Source: Helicovermis profundi (GTDB lineage Bacteria; Bacillota; Clostridia; Peptostreptococcales; Acidaminobacteraceae). Taken from it: DNA of 64,000 bases. The notes under the pieces were generated by a model. That model ran no database searches and was not told the DNA's origin. It was given only the letters and a program-made list of their open reading frames with translations. Within the stretch, counting starts at the first letter, position 1; every line of letters begins with the position of its first letter. Location of the stretch: the NCBI RefSeq assembly GCF_033097505.1, contig NZ_AP028654.1, forward strand, positions 2,252,001-2,316,000, in the 5' to 3' direction. A program made the position numbers and the translations under genes. Shown in pieces: positions 18,492-27,855 of the stretch.

Positions 18492-20303
18492 TTATTTATC
18501 TTCATCAAATTTAAGGACTTCTAGAAAAGCTTGCTGCGGAACTTCTACAGAACCGAGTTGACGCATTTTTTTCTTTCCTTCCTTTTGTTTCTCTAATAAT
18601 TTTTTCTTTCTAGAAATATCTCCCCCGTAACATTTGGCAAGTACATCTTTTCTAAGTGCCTTAATAGTTTCCCTTGCAATTACATTAGTTCCAATTGAAG
18701 CTTGAATTGGAATTACAAATTGATGTCTTGGTATAACTTCTCTAAGTTTGTTACATACTTGTCTTCCTCTTGAAACAGATTTACTCCTATGCACTATCAT
18801 ACAAAACGCATCAATTATTTCTTTATTGAGTAAAATTTCAAGTTTAACTAAATCCGACTCTCTATATTCTTTAAAATCATAATCTAATGAACCATACCCT
18901 CTAGTTTTTGATTTTAAAGCATCAAAAAAGTCGTATATAACTTCATTTAATGGTAATTCATAATGTAATTTAACTCTTTTCTCATCCAAATAATCCATAG
19001 ATATCATATTGCCTCTACGGTTTTGACAAAGTTCCATTACATTACCAACATACTCATTTGGAATAAATATACTCGCATCTACAATTGGTTCTTCCATTTT
19101 TTCTATTGCACTTACACTCGGCATATTTGTTGGATTTTGAATAAATACAACCTTACCATCAGTTTTTGTAATCTTATATATAACACTTGGTGATGTTGCT
19201 ATTAAGTCCAAATCAAACTCTCTATCTAAACGCTGCTGAATTATCTCTAAATGAAGTAATCCTAAAAATCCACATCTAAAGCCAAAGCCCAGCGCAACAG
19301 ATGTTTCTGCTTCAAATGTAAGAGCAGCATCATTCAATCTTAATTTTTCAAGAGCATCTCTAATCTCATCATAACTTTCTCCTTCAGCAGGATATATTCC
19401 GCAGTACACCATCGGAGTCGCTTGTTTATATCCGGGAAGAGGTTCGCTTGTTGGACTTGAAAACGAAGTGATAGTATCACCAACTTTGCAATCACCAACA
19501 TTTTTAATGGCCGCTGTAATATAACCTACATCGCCTGATTTAAGTTCCTTAAGTGGAGTTGCTACAGGTGAAAAAACTCCTACTTCAGCAACTTCAAATG
19601 ATTTATTATCAGCCATTAAAAGAATTTTATCATTCTTTTTAACTCTACCATCAATTATTCTAACAATTGATACTGCCCCTTTATAACTATCATAATAAGA
19701 ATCAAAAATAAGTGCTTTCAAAGGCTTATCCTCGTCACCACTTGGCGCAGGAATATCATTTACTATTTTTTCTAAAACTTCTTCAACATTAAGACCTGTT
19801 TTTGCAGATACAAGTGGTGCATCTTCTGCAATTATTCCAATCACGTCTTCAATTTCAGCCTTTATTTCATCTGGTCTAGCACTTGGTAAATCAACTTTAT
19901 TAAGTACCGGTATGATTTCAAGCCCTTGTTCATCAGCTAAATGAACGTTTGCAAGTGTTTGTGCCTCAACTCCCTGAGTTGCATCTACAACAAGTACAGC
20001 GCCTTCACACGCAGCAAGAGACCTTGAAACTTCATAAGTGAAATCCACATGGCCTGGTGTATCAATTAAATTAAGCGTATAAATTTCTCCATCTTTAGCT
20101 TTATATAGCAAGCGAGTTGTTTGAAGTTTTATCGTAATTCCTCTTTCCCTTTCAAGCTCCATATTATCTAAAATTTGATCTTTCATTTCTCTATTAGTTA
20201 AAAGACCGGTCTTTTCAATTAATCTATCAGCTAAAGTTGACTTTCCATGGTCAATATGAGCAATAATACTAAAATTTCGTATTTTGTCCTGTCTACCCGT
20301 CAT
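18492..20303 (-). CDS. lepA: Elongation factor 4 (LepA)
   Basis: Translational GTPase EF-4 that acts on stalled or assembling ribosomes. G1 is AHIDHGKST, the switch is DTPGHVDF, and G4 is NKVDLP. The LepA-specific C-terminal domain includes [38 protein letters not shown]. About 603 residues. Frames start as far up as 20330, but AGGGAGG precedes three close starts (ATG 20309, TTG 20306, ATG 20303). The ATG at 20303 is best spaced and gives [13 protein letters not shown]. Confidence 0.97.
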   Translation of the reverse strand: MTGRQDKIRNFSIIAHIDHGKSTLADRLIEKTGLLTNREMKDQILDNMELERERGITIKLQTTRLLYKAKDGEIYTLNLIDTPGHVDFTYEVSRSLAACEGAVLVVDATQGVEAQTLANVHLADEQGLEIIPVLNKVDLPSARPDEIKAEIEDVIGIIAEDAPLVSAKTGLNVEEVLEKIVNDIPAPSGDEDKPLKALIFDSYYDSYKGAVSIVRIIDGRVKKNDKILLMADNKSFEVAEVGVFSPVATPLKELKSGDVGYITAAIKNVGDCKVGDTITSFSSPTSEPLPGYKQATPMVYCGIYPAEGESYDEIRDALEKLRLNDAALTFEAETSVALGFGFRCGFLGLLHLEIIQQRLDREFDLDLIATSPSVIYKITKTDGKVVFIQNPTNMPSVSAIEKMEEPIVDASIFIPNEYVGNVMELCQNRRGNMISMDYLDEKRVKLHYELPLNEVIYDFFDALKSKTRGYGSLDYDFKEYRESDLVKLEILLNKEIIDAFCMIVHRSKSVSRGRQVCNKLREVIPRHQFVIPIQASIGTNVIARETIKALRKDVLAKCYGGDISRKKKLLEKQKEGKKKMRQLGSVEVPQQAFLEVLKFDEDK

Positions 20304-20390
20304 CAACATCTTCCTCCCTTTAAAGTACATAATCCTATTAATTATATCACATATATATCAAAAAAGGTAAGATAAAAAAATTTTTTTATC

Positions 20391-20419
20391 TTGCTTTTTA
20401 ATATCCCATATGATAAAAT
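20391..20419 (+). promoter_or_regulatory. Promoter of rpsT
   Basis: TTGCTT at 20391-20396 and TAAAAT at 20414-20419 are spaced by 17 bp, upstream of the rpsT ribosome site. Confidence 0.65.
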
Positions 20420-20453
20420 ACTTTTGTTAAACGTTATTAGGGAGGTGAAGACC

Positions 20454-20717
20454 GTGGCAAATATTAAATCTGCTAAAAAGAGAATCAAAGTTATCTCAAA
20501 GAAGACTTTAAATAATAAATCTAAGAAATCAGCGCTTAAAACTGCTGAAAAGAAATTTTTAGAAGCTGTTGAAGCTGGAGATAAAGCACTAGCAACTGAT
20601 AGTCTTAAATCAGTAGAGAAACAAATCAGAAAAGCAACTACAAAGAACATTTTACATTTAAATACTGCTTCAAGAAAAGTTTCTAGATTAACAAGTAAAC
20701 TTAATAAAATGGCATAA
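20454..20717 (+). CDS. rpsT: 30S ribosomal protein bS20
   Basis: An 87-residue basic protein with the bS20 start MANIKSAKKRIKV and the Ala/Lys-rich helices ending LHLNTASRKVSRLTSKLNKMA. bS20 binds 16S rRNA early in 30S assembly. The start is a GTG at 20454, seven bases after GGGAGGTGAA; the open frame upstream of it is not conserved. It is transcribed alone on the plus strand, divergent from lepA, and has its own promoter and terminator. Confidence 0.97.
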   Translation: MANIKSAKKRIKVISKKTLNNKSKKSALKTAEKKFLEAVEAGDKALATDSLKSVEKQIRKATTKNILHLNTASRKVSRLTSKLNKMA

Positions 20718-20765
20718 TAATTACATTTTATAATATGTTTAATATTTGAGCTCGAATATTAAGTA

Positions 20766-20804
20766 AAGCGTACAAAATTTATTTTGTACGCTTGTTTATT
20801 TTTT
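20766..20804 (+). terminator. Rho-independent terminator of rpsT
   Basis: AGCGTACAAAA pairs with TTTTGTACGCT over a TTTA loop, followed by TGTTTATTTTTT. Confidence 0.88.
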
Positions 20805-20815
20805 GCACATATTAG

Positions 20816-20956
20816 TTTATAAATGAATTTCTAAGGTTCAGAGGGAGTTTTTACTCCCACTGTATCTTAGAAAACATAATCCAGGGCCTTTTTAGAGTTC
20901 TTTATCCCCCATTTTTTTTAGAAGTGGGGGTATTAGAACTATAAGGCATCGGACAA
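20816..20956 (-). repeat. Dispersed structured repeat, copy B
   Basis: A full ~140-bp copy running from TTTATAAATGAATTTCT to GGCATCGGACAAA. Both hairpins are recognisable: GAGGGAG/CTCCC within an imperfect CTAAGGTTCAG/CTGTATCTTAG stem, and ATCCCCCA/TGGGGGT within AGAGTTCT/AGAACT. It lies between the rpsT terminator and the 3' end of holA. Confidence 0.9.
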
Positions 20957-20984
20957 AATTATGATTTGAAAAGCTGAAGTTCAT

Positions 20985-22019
20985 TTACAAAGTTGATTTA
21001 ATTATAAGCATCTCGACTTCTCTTCTAGGACTATTAAGCCCTGTTTTAATTTTAAGTTCTGAATTCACACAATTTGAAATAATATATGATAATTTCTCAC
21101 TACCAAATCGTCTACACTGAGTAGAATATTTTTTCGCAACAAATGGAGGAACCCCTATTTTACTAGCCACAGCAGATGGATTGAATCCAGCATCTATATA
21201 AACTAAAGTTTTTTTTAGCATTCTAAATTGCCTAGAAATCATATTCAGTATTAAAAATTCACTTTCACCTCTTGTAATTAAATTATCAAAAAGCAATATC
21301 GCTGATTTTGCATTTTTATTTCCAATACTATCAACCAATTCAAAAATATCTGTTTCAAGTGAATTTTCAATTACATTTTTAATATCAGAAACTTCTACAC
21401 TAGCTTTTTCACCAATTAAATTAACCAATTTGTTTATTTCATTTTTGATATCATAAATTGTTTTCGTTGAATTTTTATTTAAATAAGAAAAACTCTTTAT
21501 TAAAAATTTAACTGCTTCTCTTTCAATTTTCTTATTTCCATTTTTAAATTCTTTGATCATCCATTTTGTTAAATCTGTTTCAGATAGTTTATTTAATTCT
21601 ATAATACTACCATTTTTTTTAATACTTTTATAAAGTTTTCTCTTTTTATCAACAGTAATTCCACCATAAAAAATAACAATCGTTGATTTCAAAGGATTTT
21701 TAAAATAATTTAATAACTGTTCCGTTTCCTTGTCACTAATGCCCGTTTTAATAGAATTAAAATAAAGACAATTTTTCACAATAACAATTTTTTCATCATC
21801 CATAAATGGTAATGTTTCAAAACTACTTACTAGGTTTTTTACAGATTTATCTCCTGCATCAATAATTTCAAAATTAAATTCTTTAAAAGAATTATTTTCA
21901 TATTTTTTTTCCAGAGAATTTATAATAGAATCAAATAGATATTTTTCTCTTCCATAGAGTAAATATAAATTGTTTAGTTTTTTGTTTTTAATATCATCAA
22001 AAATAATTTTATACGACAT
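20985..22019 (-). CDS. holA: DNA polymerase III subunit delta
   Basis: HolA is the clamp-loader delta subunit that opens the beta clamp. The 344 residues match the family: NLYLLYGREKYLFDSIIN at the start, the FETLPFMDDEKIVIVKN segment, and a C-terminal domain with ILNMISRQFRMLKK and KIGVPPFVAKKYSTQCRRF. RBS GGGAGG. It directly follows comEC (18 bp), a very common Firmicutes pair. Confidence 0.94.
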   Translation of the reverse strand: MSYKIIFDDIKNKKLNNLYLLYGREKYLFDSIINSLEKKYENNSFKEFNFEIIDAGDKSVKNLVSSFETLPFMDDEKIVIVKNCLYFNSIKTGISDKETEQLLNYFKNPLKSTIVIFYGGITVDKKRKLYKSIKKNGSIIELNKLSETDLTKWMIKEFKNGNKKIEREAVKFLIKSFSYLNKNSTKTIYDIKNEINKLVNLIGEKASVEVSDIKNVIENSLETDIFELVDSIGNKNAKSAILLFDNLITRGESEFLILNMISRQFRMLKKTLVYIDAGFNPSAVASKIGVPPFVAKKYSTQCRRFGSEKLSYIISNCVNSELKIKTGLNSPRREVEMLIIKSTL

Positions 22020-22037
22020 ATTAGCCTCCCGCTTTGA

Positions 22038-24377
22038 TTATTTTAACATACTTTTTATAGAAACAAAATCATTCTTATACTTAAGTCTAATCATTCCCAA
22101 TTTATCATTTCGATAAATTTTTAGCTTCATATTGTTATATCTGTTAATTACAACCTTAGAAGGATGAGAGTAAGAATTTTTACCGACTTGAATCACAACA
22201 ATTTTAGGATTAATCTTATTTAAAATGTATTCTGATGATGATGTTTTAGAACCATGATGTGGAGATTTTAAAATATCAATACTAGCTATTATTTTTTTAT
22301 TTAACAATAATTTTTCCTCTTCAAGTTCCATATCACCAGTAAAAAGGATATTTAAGTCTTTAAAAGTAACTTTTAAAATCAAAGAATTATTATTAATATT
22401 TTTAAGTAAATTAATAGCTGATGTTTGAAAATCAAGTTTTACACCATCAACATAAATTGTGTTTTCTCCATTAAGTTCAAAATAATTACTCTTGGTATTA
22501 TGAAGATAATTTTTAATCCTATTGCCTTTAGAATAAAGAATATTTTTAATTTCAATTTCATTTTCAAGTTCTATAGCTCCACCAATATGATCCATATGCT
22601 CATGTGATATAACTAAATAATCAATTTTATTCACTTTTAATGCTTTTAAAACACTATTTATCCTTAAATATCCATTTCCTGAATCAATTAAGATTGTCTT
22701 TCTACTTGGAGTAATTATAAGCGATGAATCTCCTTCTCCAACATCAATAAAATAAATCAGTAATGAATTTTGCATTTGGTAGCTTAAAACAACTGAAATA
22801 AAAAGTATTATAAGAGATAAATTAATTATTTTTATTTTTTTATAATAATCTAAATTCTGCTTTAAATATACTAGTGCCACTATAATAAAAATAGCAATAG
22901 TCAATATTTTAAACACACCTAAGCTATAGTATAGTAAATCTAATTTTGCTGTTTTAATATTAAAATTAATTAAAGTTTTACAAATTCCATCTAAAAATGG
23001 CGATAAAATGATAAGTAATTCATTTGAAATAAAAATGGCAAAAAACGAAATATAAAATAATATACTTATAATTATTCCAAATATCAGCATGTAAATTAAA
23101 CTAATAAATGAAATATTATTATTATAAATAATATTATAAGGTAACATAGAAAATTGTATTGAAAACGACAATAAAAGACTCGTAATTATTTTTTTAGAAA
23201 AACTATCTTTATTTAAGAGAATTTCTTTTAAAACAGGATATATGATTCCTATTCCTATACAAGCTAATACTGTTAACACAAACGATAGACTCTGCAGTAT
23301 CAAAGTATTCAAAATAATTGAAATAATAATTACAAGAGAAACTCCGCTTAAAAAATCAAATTTTTTATAAAAACTTTTTGCCAATATTATTATGATTATG
23401 GTGCATAGAGCTCTAAACGCAGAAAATTTCATTGCTGTAAGAAACCAATAGGATGAGATTATAATCAAAATAGCTAAATTTCTAATAATAAAGGGAATCT
23501 TAATTTTTCTAAATAATTTTAATAAAAAAATATATAGTATGCCAAAGTGAAAACCTGAAACGGTTAAAAAATGTATAGTAGATGTTTTTACAAAACTGTT
23601 TGTCACCATCTTTTCATTTTCAAGAGGGGTTTTTATACCAAATACTAAACTACTTGCTATATATGAAAAATTGGGTCCTACTTTTTTATATTTTTCAGTA
23701 ATATATGTTAAAATATTTTTTCGATATAAATATATATTTTTTTTCTCGCCTGTCCTTTTAATATTTTTAATATCTATACTTCCAAATAATCCTTTACCTT
23801 GTAAATATTTTTCATAATCAAATTCTCCTATATTTCTTATTTTTTTTACATCTGTAAAAAAAAAGCTGATTTCAACTACTTCGCCATCGCTTATTTGTTC
23901 TTTTAATTTAGAAACATTTGAGTTTAACCTAATTCCATTTAAATAGAAATCATTATTATTTATAGTTTTAAATATAGCATTTTTCTTATTTATAGGATCT
24001 TCATAATAAAATACAACTTGTAAATTTTTACCAACGTTAGAAAGTATCTCTTTTCTATATTCATAATATGAGTGACTTATTAGCAATAAAAAAAATATAA
24101 ATAATATTATTAAAAGCACAATTTTTTTCTCTTTTATAAAATTATATTTTTTTACAAAAAAAATAAATAGAATTATACAATACATACTCATTAAAACTAA
24201 ATACAAATTAACACTATTGATAAGAATAAAATCTAAAAAAATAGTTATTAGTGAAATATCCGTTAAACACCTTTTAGTAAACAAAAAAAGCACCTCTTTT
24301 GGATATATTATCATTTTTGTATTAATTTGTAAATATATTCCTGTTTCTATTTCAACTAGCATATAACTTATAGTCAC
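22038..24377 (-). CDS. comEC: DNA internalization protein ComEC/Rec2
   Basis: ComEC forms the channel that carries single-stranded DNA across the membrane in transformation. The 779 residues show an N-terminal multi-helix part with the DUF4131-type OB region (about 90-200), a Competence transmembrane domain (TSTIHFLTVSGFHFGILYIF) and a C-terminal metallo-beta-lactamase domain with SHEHMDHIGGA, FTGDME and SPHHGSKTSSS. The frame starts with a GTG at 24377 but has no convincing ribosome site, so the true start may be one of the Met codons in the next 70 residues. Confidence 0.92.
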   Translation of the reverse strand: MTISYMLVEIETGIYLQINTKMIIYPKEVLFLFTKRCLTDISLITIFLDFILINSVNLYLVLMSMYCIILFIFFVKKYNFIKEKKIVLLIILFIFFLLLISHSYYEYRKEILSNVGKNLQVVFYYEDPINKKNAIFKTINNNDFYLNGIRLNSNVSKLKEQISDGEVVEISFFFTDVKKIRNIGEFDYEKYLQGKGLFGSIDIKNIKRTGEKKNIYLYRKNILTYITEKYKKVGPNFSYIASSLVFGIKTPLENEKMVTNSFVKTSTIHFLTVSGFHFGILYIFLLKLFRKIKIPFIIRNLAILIIISSYWFLTAMKFSAFRALCTIIIIILAKSFYKKFDFLSGVSLVIIISIILNTLILQSLSFVLTVLACIGIGIIYPVLKEILLNKDSFSKKIITSLLLSFSIQFSMLPYNIIYNNNISFISLIYMLIFGIIISILFYISFFAIFISNELLIILSPFLDGICKTLINFNIKTAKLDLLYYSLGVFKILTIAIFIIVALVYLKQNLDYYKKIKIINLSLIILFISVVLSYQMQNSLLIYFIDVGEGDSSLIITPSRKTILIDSGNGYLRINSVLKALKVNKIDYLVISHEHMDHIGGAIELENEIEIKNILYSKGNRIKNYLHNTKSNYFELNGENTIYVDGVKLDFQTSAINLLKNINNNSLILKVTFKDLNILFTGDMELEEEKLLLNKKIIASIDILKSPHHGSKTSSSEYILNKINPKIVVIQVGKNSYSHPSKVVINRYNNMKLKIYRNDKLGMIRLKYKNDFVSIKSMLK

Positions 24378-24391
24378 TATAGTCTATTTGT

Positions 24392-24430
24392 AAAAAAAAT
24401 GCAATCAATATTAATTGATCGCATTTTTAA
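24392..24430 (-). terminator. Terminator after the YibE/F gene
   Basis: On the minus strand AAATGCGATCAAT pairs with ATTGATTGCATTT (one mismatch) and is followed by a T tract, immediately ahead of comEC. Confidence 0.85.
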
Positions 24431-24443
24431 AAATTTATTTTTA

Positions 24444-25535
24444 TTACTCTTTTATTAACATTACAGATATAAAAGCTGTTATAGGAATCGTTAGAACGAG
24501 TCCTATAGTTCCAGCTAACGAACGTACCATTTCGGTCGCAATTATATCCAAATTCATGAATTTATGAAAAGATGAACCATTTGCAGAAAAAATAAGCAAT
24601 AATGGAATAGAACTACCTGCATATGCAAGAATTAAAGTATTTGTCATAGTACCCATTATATCTTTACCAACTGTCATACCCGAAGAAAAAAGTTCACGTA
24701 TATTTAATTTATTATTATTTTTATAAACTTCTTCAATAGTAGAGGCAATCGACATAGCTACATCCATTACTGCACCTAATGATCCTAGTAAAATACCTGC
24801 AAACAAAAGTTCTTTAAAATTAAATTTAATTTGCTGTGGAAGATATAAAAGCATAACGCCTTCTTCACTTGAAAGACCAGTTAGTTTTACTTTAGAACCA
24901 ACAGCAAATGCCAATATACCTGCAATAATAACTCCTGCAATAGACCCAAGAATCGCAGATGTAGATTTTCTATTTATACCAGATATAAAATAAACACTAA
25001 AAACGGTTATTAAAACAGCTATTGAAACAGCTAAAAATATAGGATTATACCCTTTTAATAGTCCTGGAATCAATCCTTTAAATATTAATAATACACTTAC
25101 GATTATCGTAATTACAGTTTTAAAGCCCTTGAATTTACCTACTAGAATAACAGCTACAGCAAAAATAACCATCAAAATATATATGTACTTATCTCTAATG
25201 TAATCTGCTATAAAAATATTTACGCTTCCGTCATCAGCCTCATCAATATGTACTAATACATTATCTCCTAATTTAACTGGAATATCAAAAACAATACTAT
25301 CCGATAAAATATTATCAATTGTAAAAATCTTACCTTTATATTTTCCAGTAGTAATTTTAATAACAACCTTTTGTACCATATCATAGGTTACATTAGGATC
25401 TTTTCCAAGATTATCAACGTGAAGAACTTCTGCTTTATCTTCACTTGAATACAAAATATCTGTCGTATTAGCAAAGTTAATAGAGATACATCCATACAAT
25501 AATATAACTAATAAAAATATAATTACTTTTTTCAT
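24444..25535 (-). CDS. YibE/F-like membrane protein
   Basis: A 363-residue membrane protein of the YibE/F family. An N-terminal signal-like helix is followed by an extracytoplasmic domain (about 25-120, with VVIKITTGKYKGKIF), then seven or so membrane helices with GLLKGYNPIFLAV, AGILLGSLGAVMDVAMSIASTI and MTNTLILAYAGSSIPLLL, which are typical of the family. Function is unknown; transport has been suggested for the family. It appears to be monocistronic, with a TATAAT-containing promoter region upstream and a terminator behind. Confidence 0.88.
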   Translation of the reverse strand: MKKVIIFLLVILLYGCISINFANTTDILYSSEDKAEVLHVDNLGKDPNVTYDMVQKVVIKITTGKYKGKIFTIDNILSDSIVFDIPVKLGDNVLVHIDEADDGSVNIFIADYIRDKYIYILMVIFAVAVILVGKFKGFKTVITIIVSVLLIFKGLIPGLLKGYNPIFLAVSIAVLITVFSVYFISGINRKSTSAILGSIAGVIIAGILAFAVGSKVKLTGLSSEEGVMLLYLPQQIKFNFKELLFAGILLGSLGAVMDVAMSIASTIEEVYKNNNKLNIRELFSSGMTVGKDIMGTMTNTLILAYAGSSIPLLLIFSANGSSFHKFMNLDIIATEMVRSLAGTIGLVLTIPITAFISVMLIKE

Positions 25536-25830
25536 TTAAACACCTCATAATATTATGTAGTTTTACTATAATATTATACATGAAATATTATAAAAAATCT
25601 CAATTTTCACTATATTTTTAGTTAAACTTGGAGTTCTTTATCATAAGCTATAACCGCTTGTACCAATTGCTCCATGTACTGTGCTAAATCACATTTTAAA
25701 AGTTTAATTTTAGTTGTATTTTCGAATATAAAAAAAATGAATACAATTTTATATAAATTGATTAATTATTATTTGCAGATTGTACGATGATTTGTATTAA
25801 AGAAATTTATTTATATTATAATAGAATAAA
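25536..25830 (-). other. Intergenic region with promoter and possible gene remnant
   Basis: The part next to the YibE/F gene has on the minus strand TTGAGA and, 19 bp on, TATAAT, a plausible but long-spaced promoter. Further up, 25622-25768 keeps an open frame without a start codon, ending ...KCDLAQYMEQLVQAVIAYDKELQV. It reads like the tail of a real protein but is not recognised. Nothing else was found. Confidence 0.3.
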
Positions 25831-25857
25831 AAAAAGTAGCATAAGCTACTTTTTTTA
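25831..25857 (-). terminator. Terminator after the ECF S-component gene
   Basis: On the minus strand AAAAAGTAGC pairs with GCTACTTTTT across TTAT, followed by further T residues, just after the gene's stop. Confidence 0.88.
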
Positions 25858-25872
25858 TTCTAAAAGATATAA

Positions 25873-26394
25873 TTATTCTATATATTTTCTTAAATCTGTT
25901 TTTTCAAGTGCTATTAAAAGTGGATAACCAAGTATTCCTCCTCCAATTGCTTGAATTGTATTTGAAACAACTCCAGCAGTAGCTGGTATAAATCCATATA
26001 AAAAAGTTTCAAATGCCAAGTATCCTAAAACCATAACAGCTCCACCTGCAACAAATGAAATGATATAAGAAAACGACTTTTCAGTAACAGATGTTTTATT
26101 TTTACTTAATTTTAAATATAAGTAACCAACTACAAAAGCATCAAGTGCTTTTATAATAAAAGTTGGAACTGCATAAACAGCATACCCAAGTAATAAATCC
26201 GATATCATAGAACCAAGTCCTGCTGCAAGAGAACCTAGTACAGGTCCTAGTAATATACCTGCTAAGTATACTAAACTATCTCCAATATGAATATAACCTT
26301 TTGTAGGTGTTGGAACATGTATAAGCATAGTACCAATAGTTACCATAGCAGCCATTACCCCTGCAAGAACAATTTTTTTTGTAGTAAATTTCAT
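25873..26394 (-). CDS. ECF transporter S component (substrate-binding membrane subunit)
   Basis: A 173-residue hydrophobic protein with about six membrane helices. It has the S-component hallmarks: N-terminal KKIVLAGVMAAMVTIGTM with the AxxxA contact motif and a GYIHIGDSLVYLAGILLGPVLGSLAAGLGSMISDLLLG stretch (Pfam ECF-ribofla_trS-like). Such proteins bind a vitamin or similar substrate and dock to a shared EcfA/A'/T module, not present here. The substrate cannot be told from sequence, and no riboswitch was seen in the leader. RBS GGAGAG. Confidence 0.88.
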   Translation of the reverse strand: MKFTTKKIVLAGVMAAMVTIGTMLIHVPTPTKGYIHIGDSLVYLAGILLGPVLGSLAAGLGSMISDLLLGYAVYAVPTFIIKALDAFVVGYLYLKLSKNKTSVTEKSFSYIISFVAGGAVMVLGYLAFETFLYGFIPATAGVVSNTIQAIGGGILGYPLLIALEKTDLRKYIE

Positions 26395-26428
26395 GTTTCA
26401 CTCTCCTCTAATAATATAATTTCACTTT

Positions 26429-26457
26429 ATTATACTATTAATTGTACCCTTTGTAAA
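26429..26457 (-). promoter_or_regulatory. Promoter of the ECF S-component gene
   Basis: On the minus strand TTTACA, a 17-bp spacer and TATAAT lie 35 bp upstream of the start codon. Confidence 0.75.
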
Positions 26458-26499
26458 ACCTTTTATAAAGGTTTTTACTTGAATTGTATCGCAACATAG

Positions 26500-27855
26500 T
26501 TACAATTTAATTATTTCATATACGATTTCTCCTTCTATTTCTTTTTTCCCAATTACTAAGGTACCCTCTTTTGAAACTGAAATTACTTTAAGGTTTGAAT
26601 ATGTATATTCGTTAGTAATTATTGATGTATCACTGATAAATTTTATGCCATTTTCAGTTGAAATCATTAATCCCCTATCAGTATTAATAGCTATTTTTTC
26701 ATTATTTTCATTTCCTATTAATCTAATATTCTTATAAGTTTTTAATTCAAAATTATTATAAGATAATGAATTTAAAATAATACCATCTGATTTTTCACCC
26801 CAATATATATGATCTTCAAAAATAATAACACCAAATTCTTTCAAGAATTCTCCTCTAATTTCATATTTTTTCTTTTGCATTTTTGAAGTATTTAATAAGC
26901 AAATATAAGATTTTATTTCATCTTTATATCTGTAGACTAATGTTGAATTGTCATTCAGCCAGTAAATACTACTCACAAATTCATCATTTTTTAGAGCACT
27001 ATCATAATATATAATTTTTTTAGTCTTTAAATTTATAACACCAACGCGTGTATTTACTAATTTTTCAGATACTAAATCACCACTATAATAAAATCCAATT
27101 TTATTGCTTTTTGGTGAAAACACTGGATTAACACCTAATATATTTTTGCCATATGTTCTTCCAGAATCTGCACCATAAATATTAAATTTAATTTTATTTT
27201 CAACTTTAGTTTTTACTAAAAAGAACCCGCCATCATCACTTATTTTAATATTTTCAAAAAAATTGTTAATAGTATCTTTATCTAATTTTACAATTTTTTT
27301 CTTAGTTTTAAAATTGTTTAATGAAAACGTATCAATATATCCATCTTTATCAACATATAAAAGTTTGCTCTTATCTTTTGACACTAGATACATCTCTTTT
27401 GTGGTGTACTTTACATCAGAAATATATATCAGTTTACTATTAGTATATAAATATAGCTTTTTGTTACTTTCTTCATCTAGCTTCATTAGAAGTTTATTTT
27501 CATCATTTGACTCAAGAATAGTATATTCCTCTTCATTCAACGCTAATTTGTTCAATTCTATATCAGTTTTGTTCAATTTATAATTTTTTAAATCAAATAA
27601 GTATGTGCCCTTACCACTAGAACTATGTGTGCCTATAATTTTAACTTTACTAGCACTTATCCAATTGACATCGGTAATATTACTAAAGGAATACATAGAA
27701 ATAACATTGTTACTTATTTCAATTTCTGACTTTATTTTTTCTACGTTAAATTTATTTCTTTCCTTTAAAGTTACCGTAGTCTTAAAGAAAAACATATAAC
27801 TTACAATTACGGTTACAATCGCCGTTAATACATAAAGCACTATCTTTTTATTCAT
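26500..27855 (-). CDS. Membrane-anchored protein, probable beta-propeller, function unknown
   Basis: A 451-residue protein with one N-terminal membrane helix (residues 5-25, IVLYVLTAIVTVIVSYMFFF) and a long exterior part. That part has repeated blades such as SKLLYVDKDGYIDTFSL and NKIGFYYSGDLV, resembling TolB/WD40-type propellers at low similarity. No catalytic motif was seen. The start overlaps the stop of the upstream methylase gene by 4 bp (27852-27855), so the two are cotranscribed, though a functional link is not evident. Confidence 0.7.
   Translation of the reverse strand: MNKKIVLYVLTAIVTVIVSYMFFFKTTVTLKERNKFNVEKIKSEIEISNNVISMYSFSNITDVNWISASKVKIIGTHSSSGKGTYLFDLKNYKLNKTDIELNKLALNEEEYTILESNDENKLLMKLDEESNKKLYLYTNSKLIYISDVKYTTKEMYLVSKDKSKLLYVDKDGYIDTFSLNNFKTKKKIVKLDKDTINNFFENIKISDDGGFFLVKTKVENKIKFNIYGADSGRTYGKNILGVNPVFSPKSNKIGFYYSGDLVSEKLVNTRVGVINLKTKKIIYYDSALKNDEFVSSIYWLNDNSTLVYRYKDEIKSYICLLNTSKMQKKKYEIRGEFLKEFGVIIFEDHIYWGEKSDGIILNSLSYNNFELKTYKNIRLIGNENNEKIAINTDRGLMISTENGIKFISDTSIITNEYTYSNLKVISVSKEGTLVIGKKEIEGEIVYEIIKL

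Noticed and set aside
20342-20650. 102-codon minus-strand frame opposite rpsT
   Set aside because: It is the antisense of the real bS20 gene, whose protein is clearly conserved.
26395-26499. Possible riboswitch before the ECF S-component gene
   Set aside because: The leader is short and shows only a promoter and a simple hairpin; no aptamer landmarks for FMN, TPP, folate, preQ1 or cobalamin were found.
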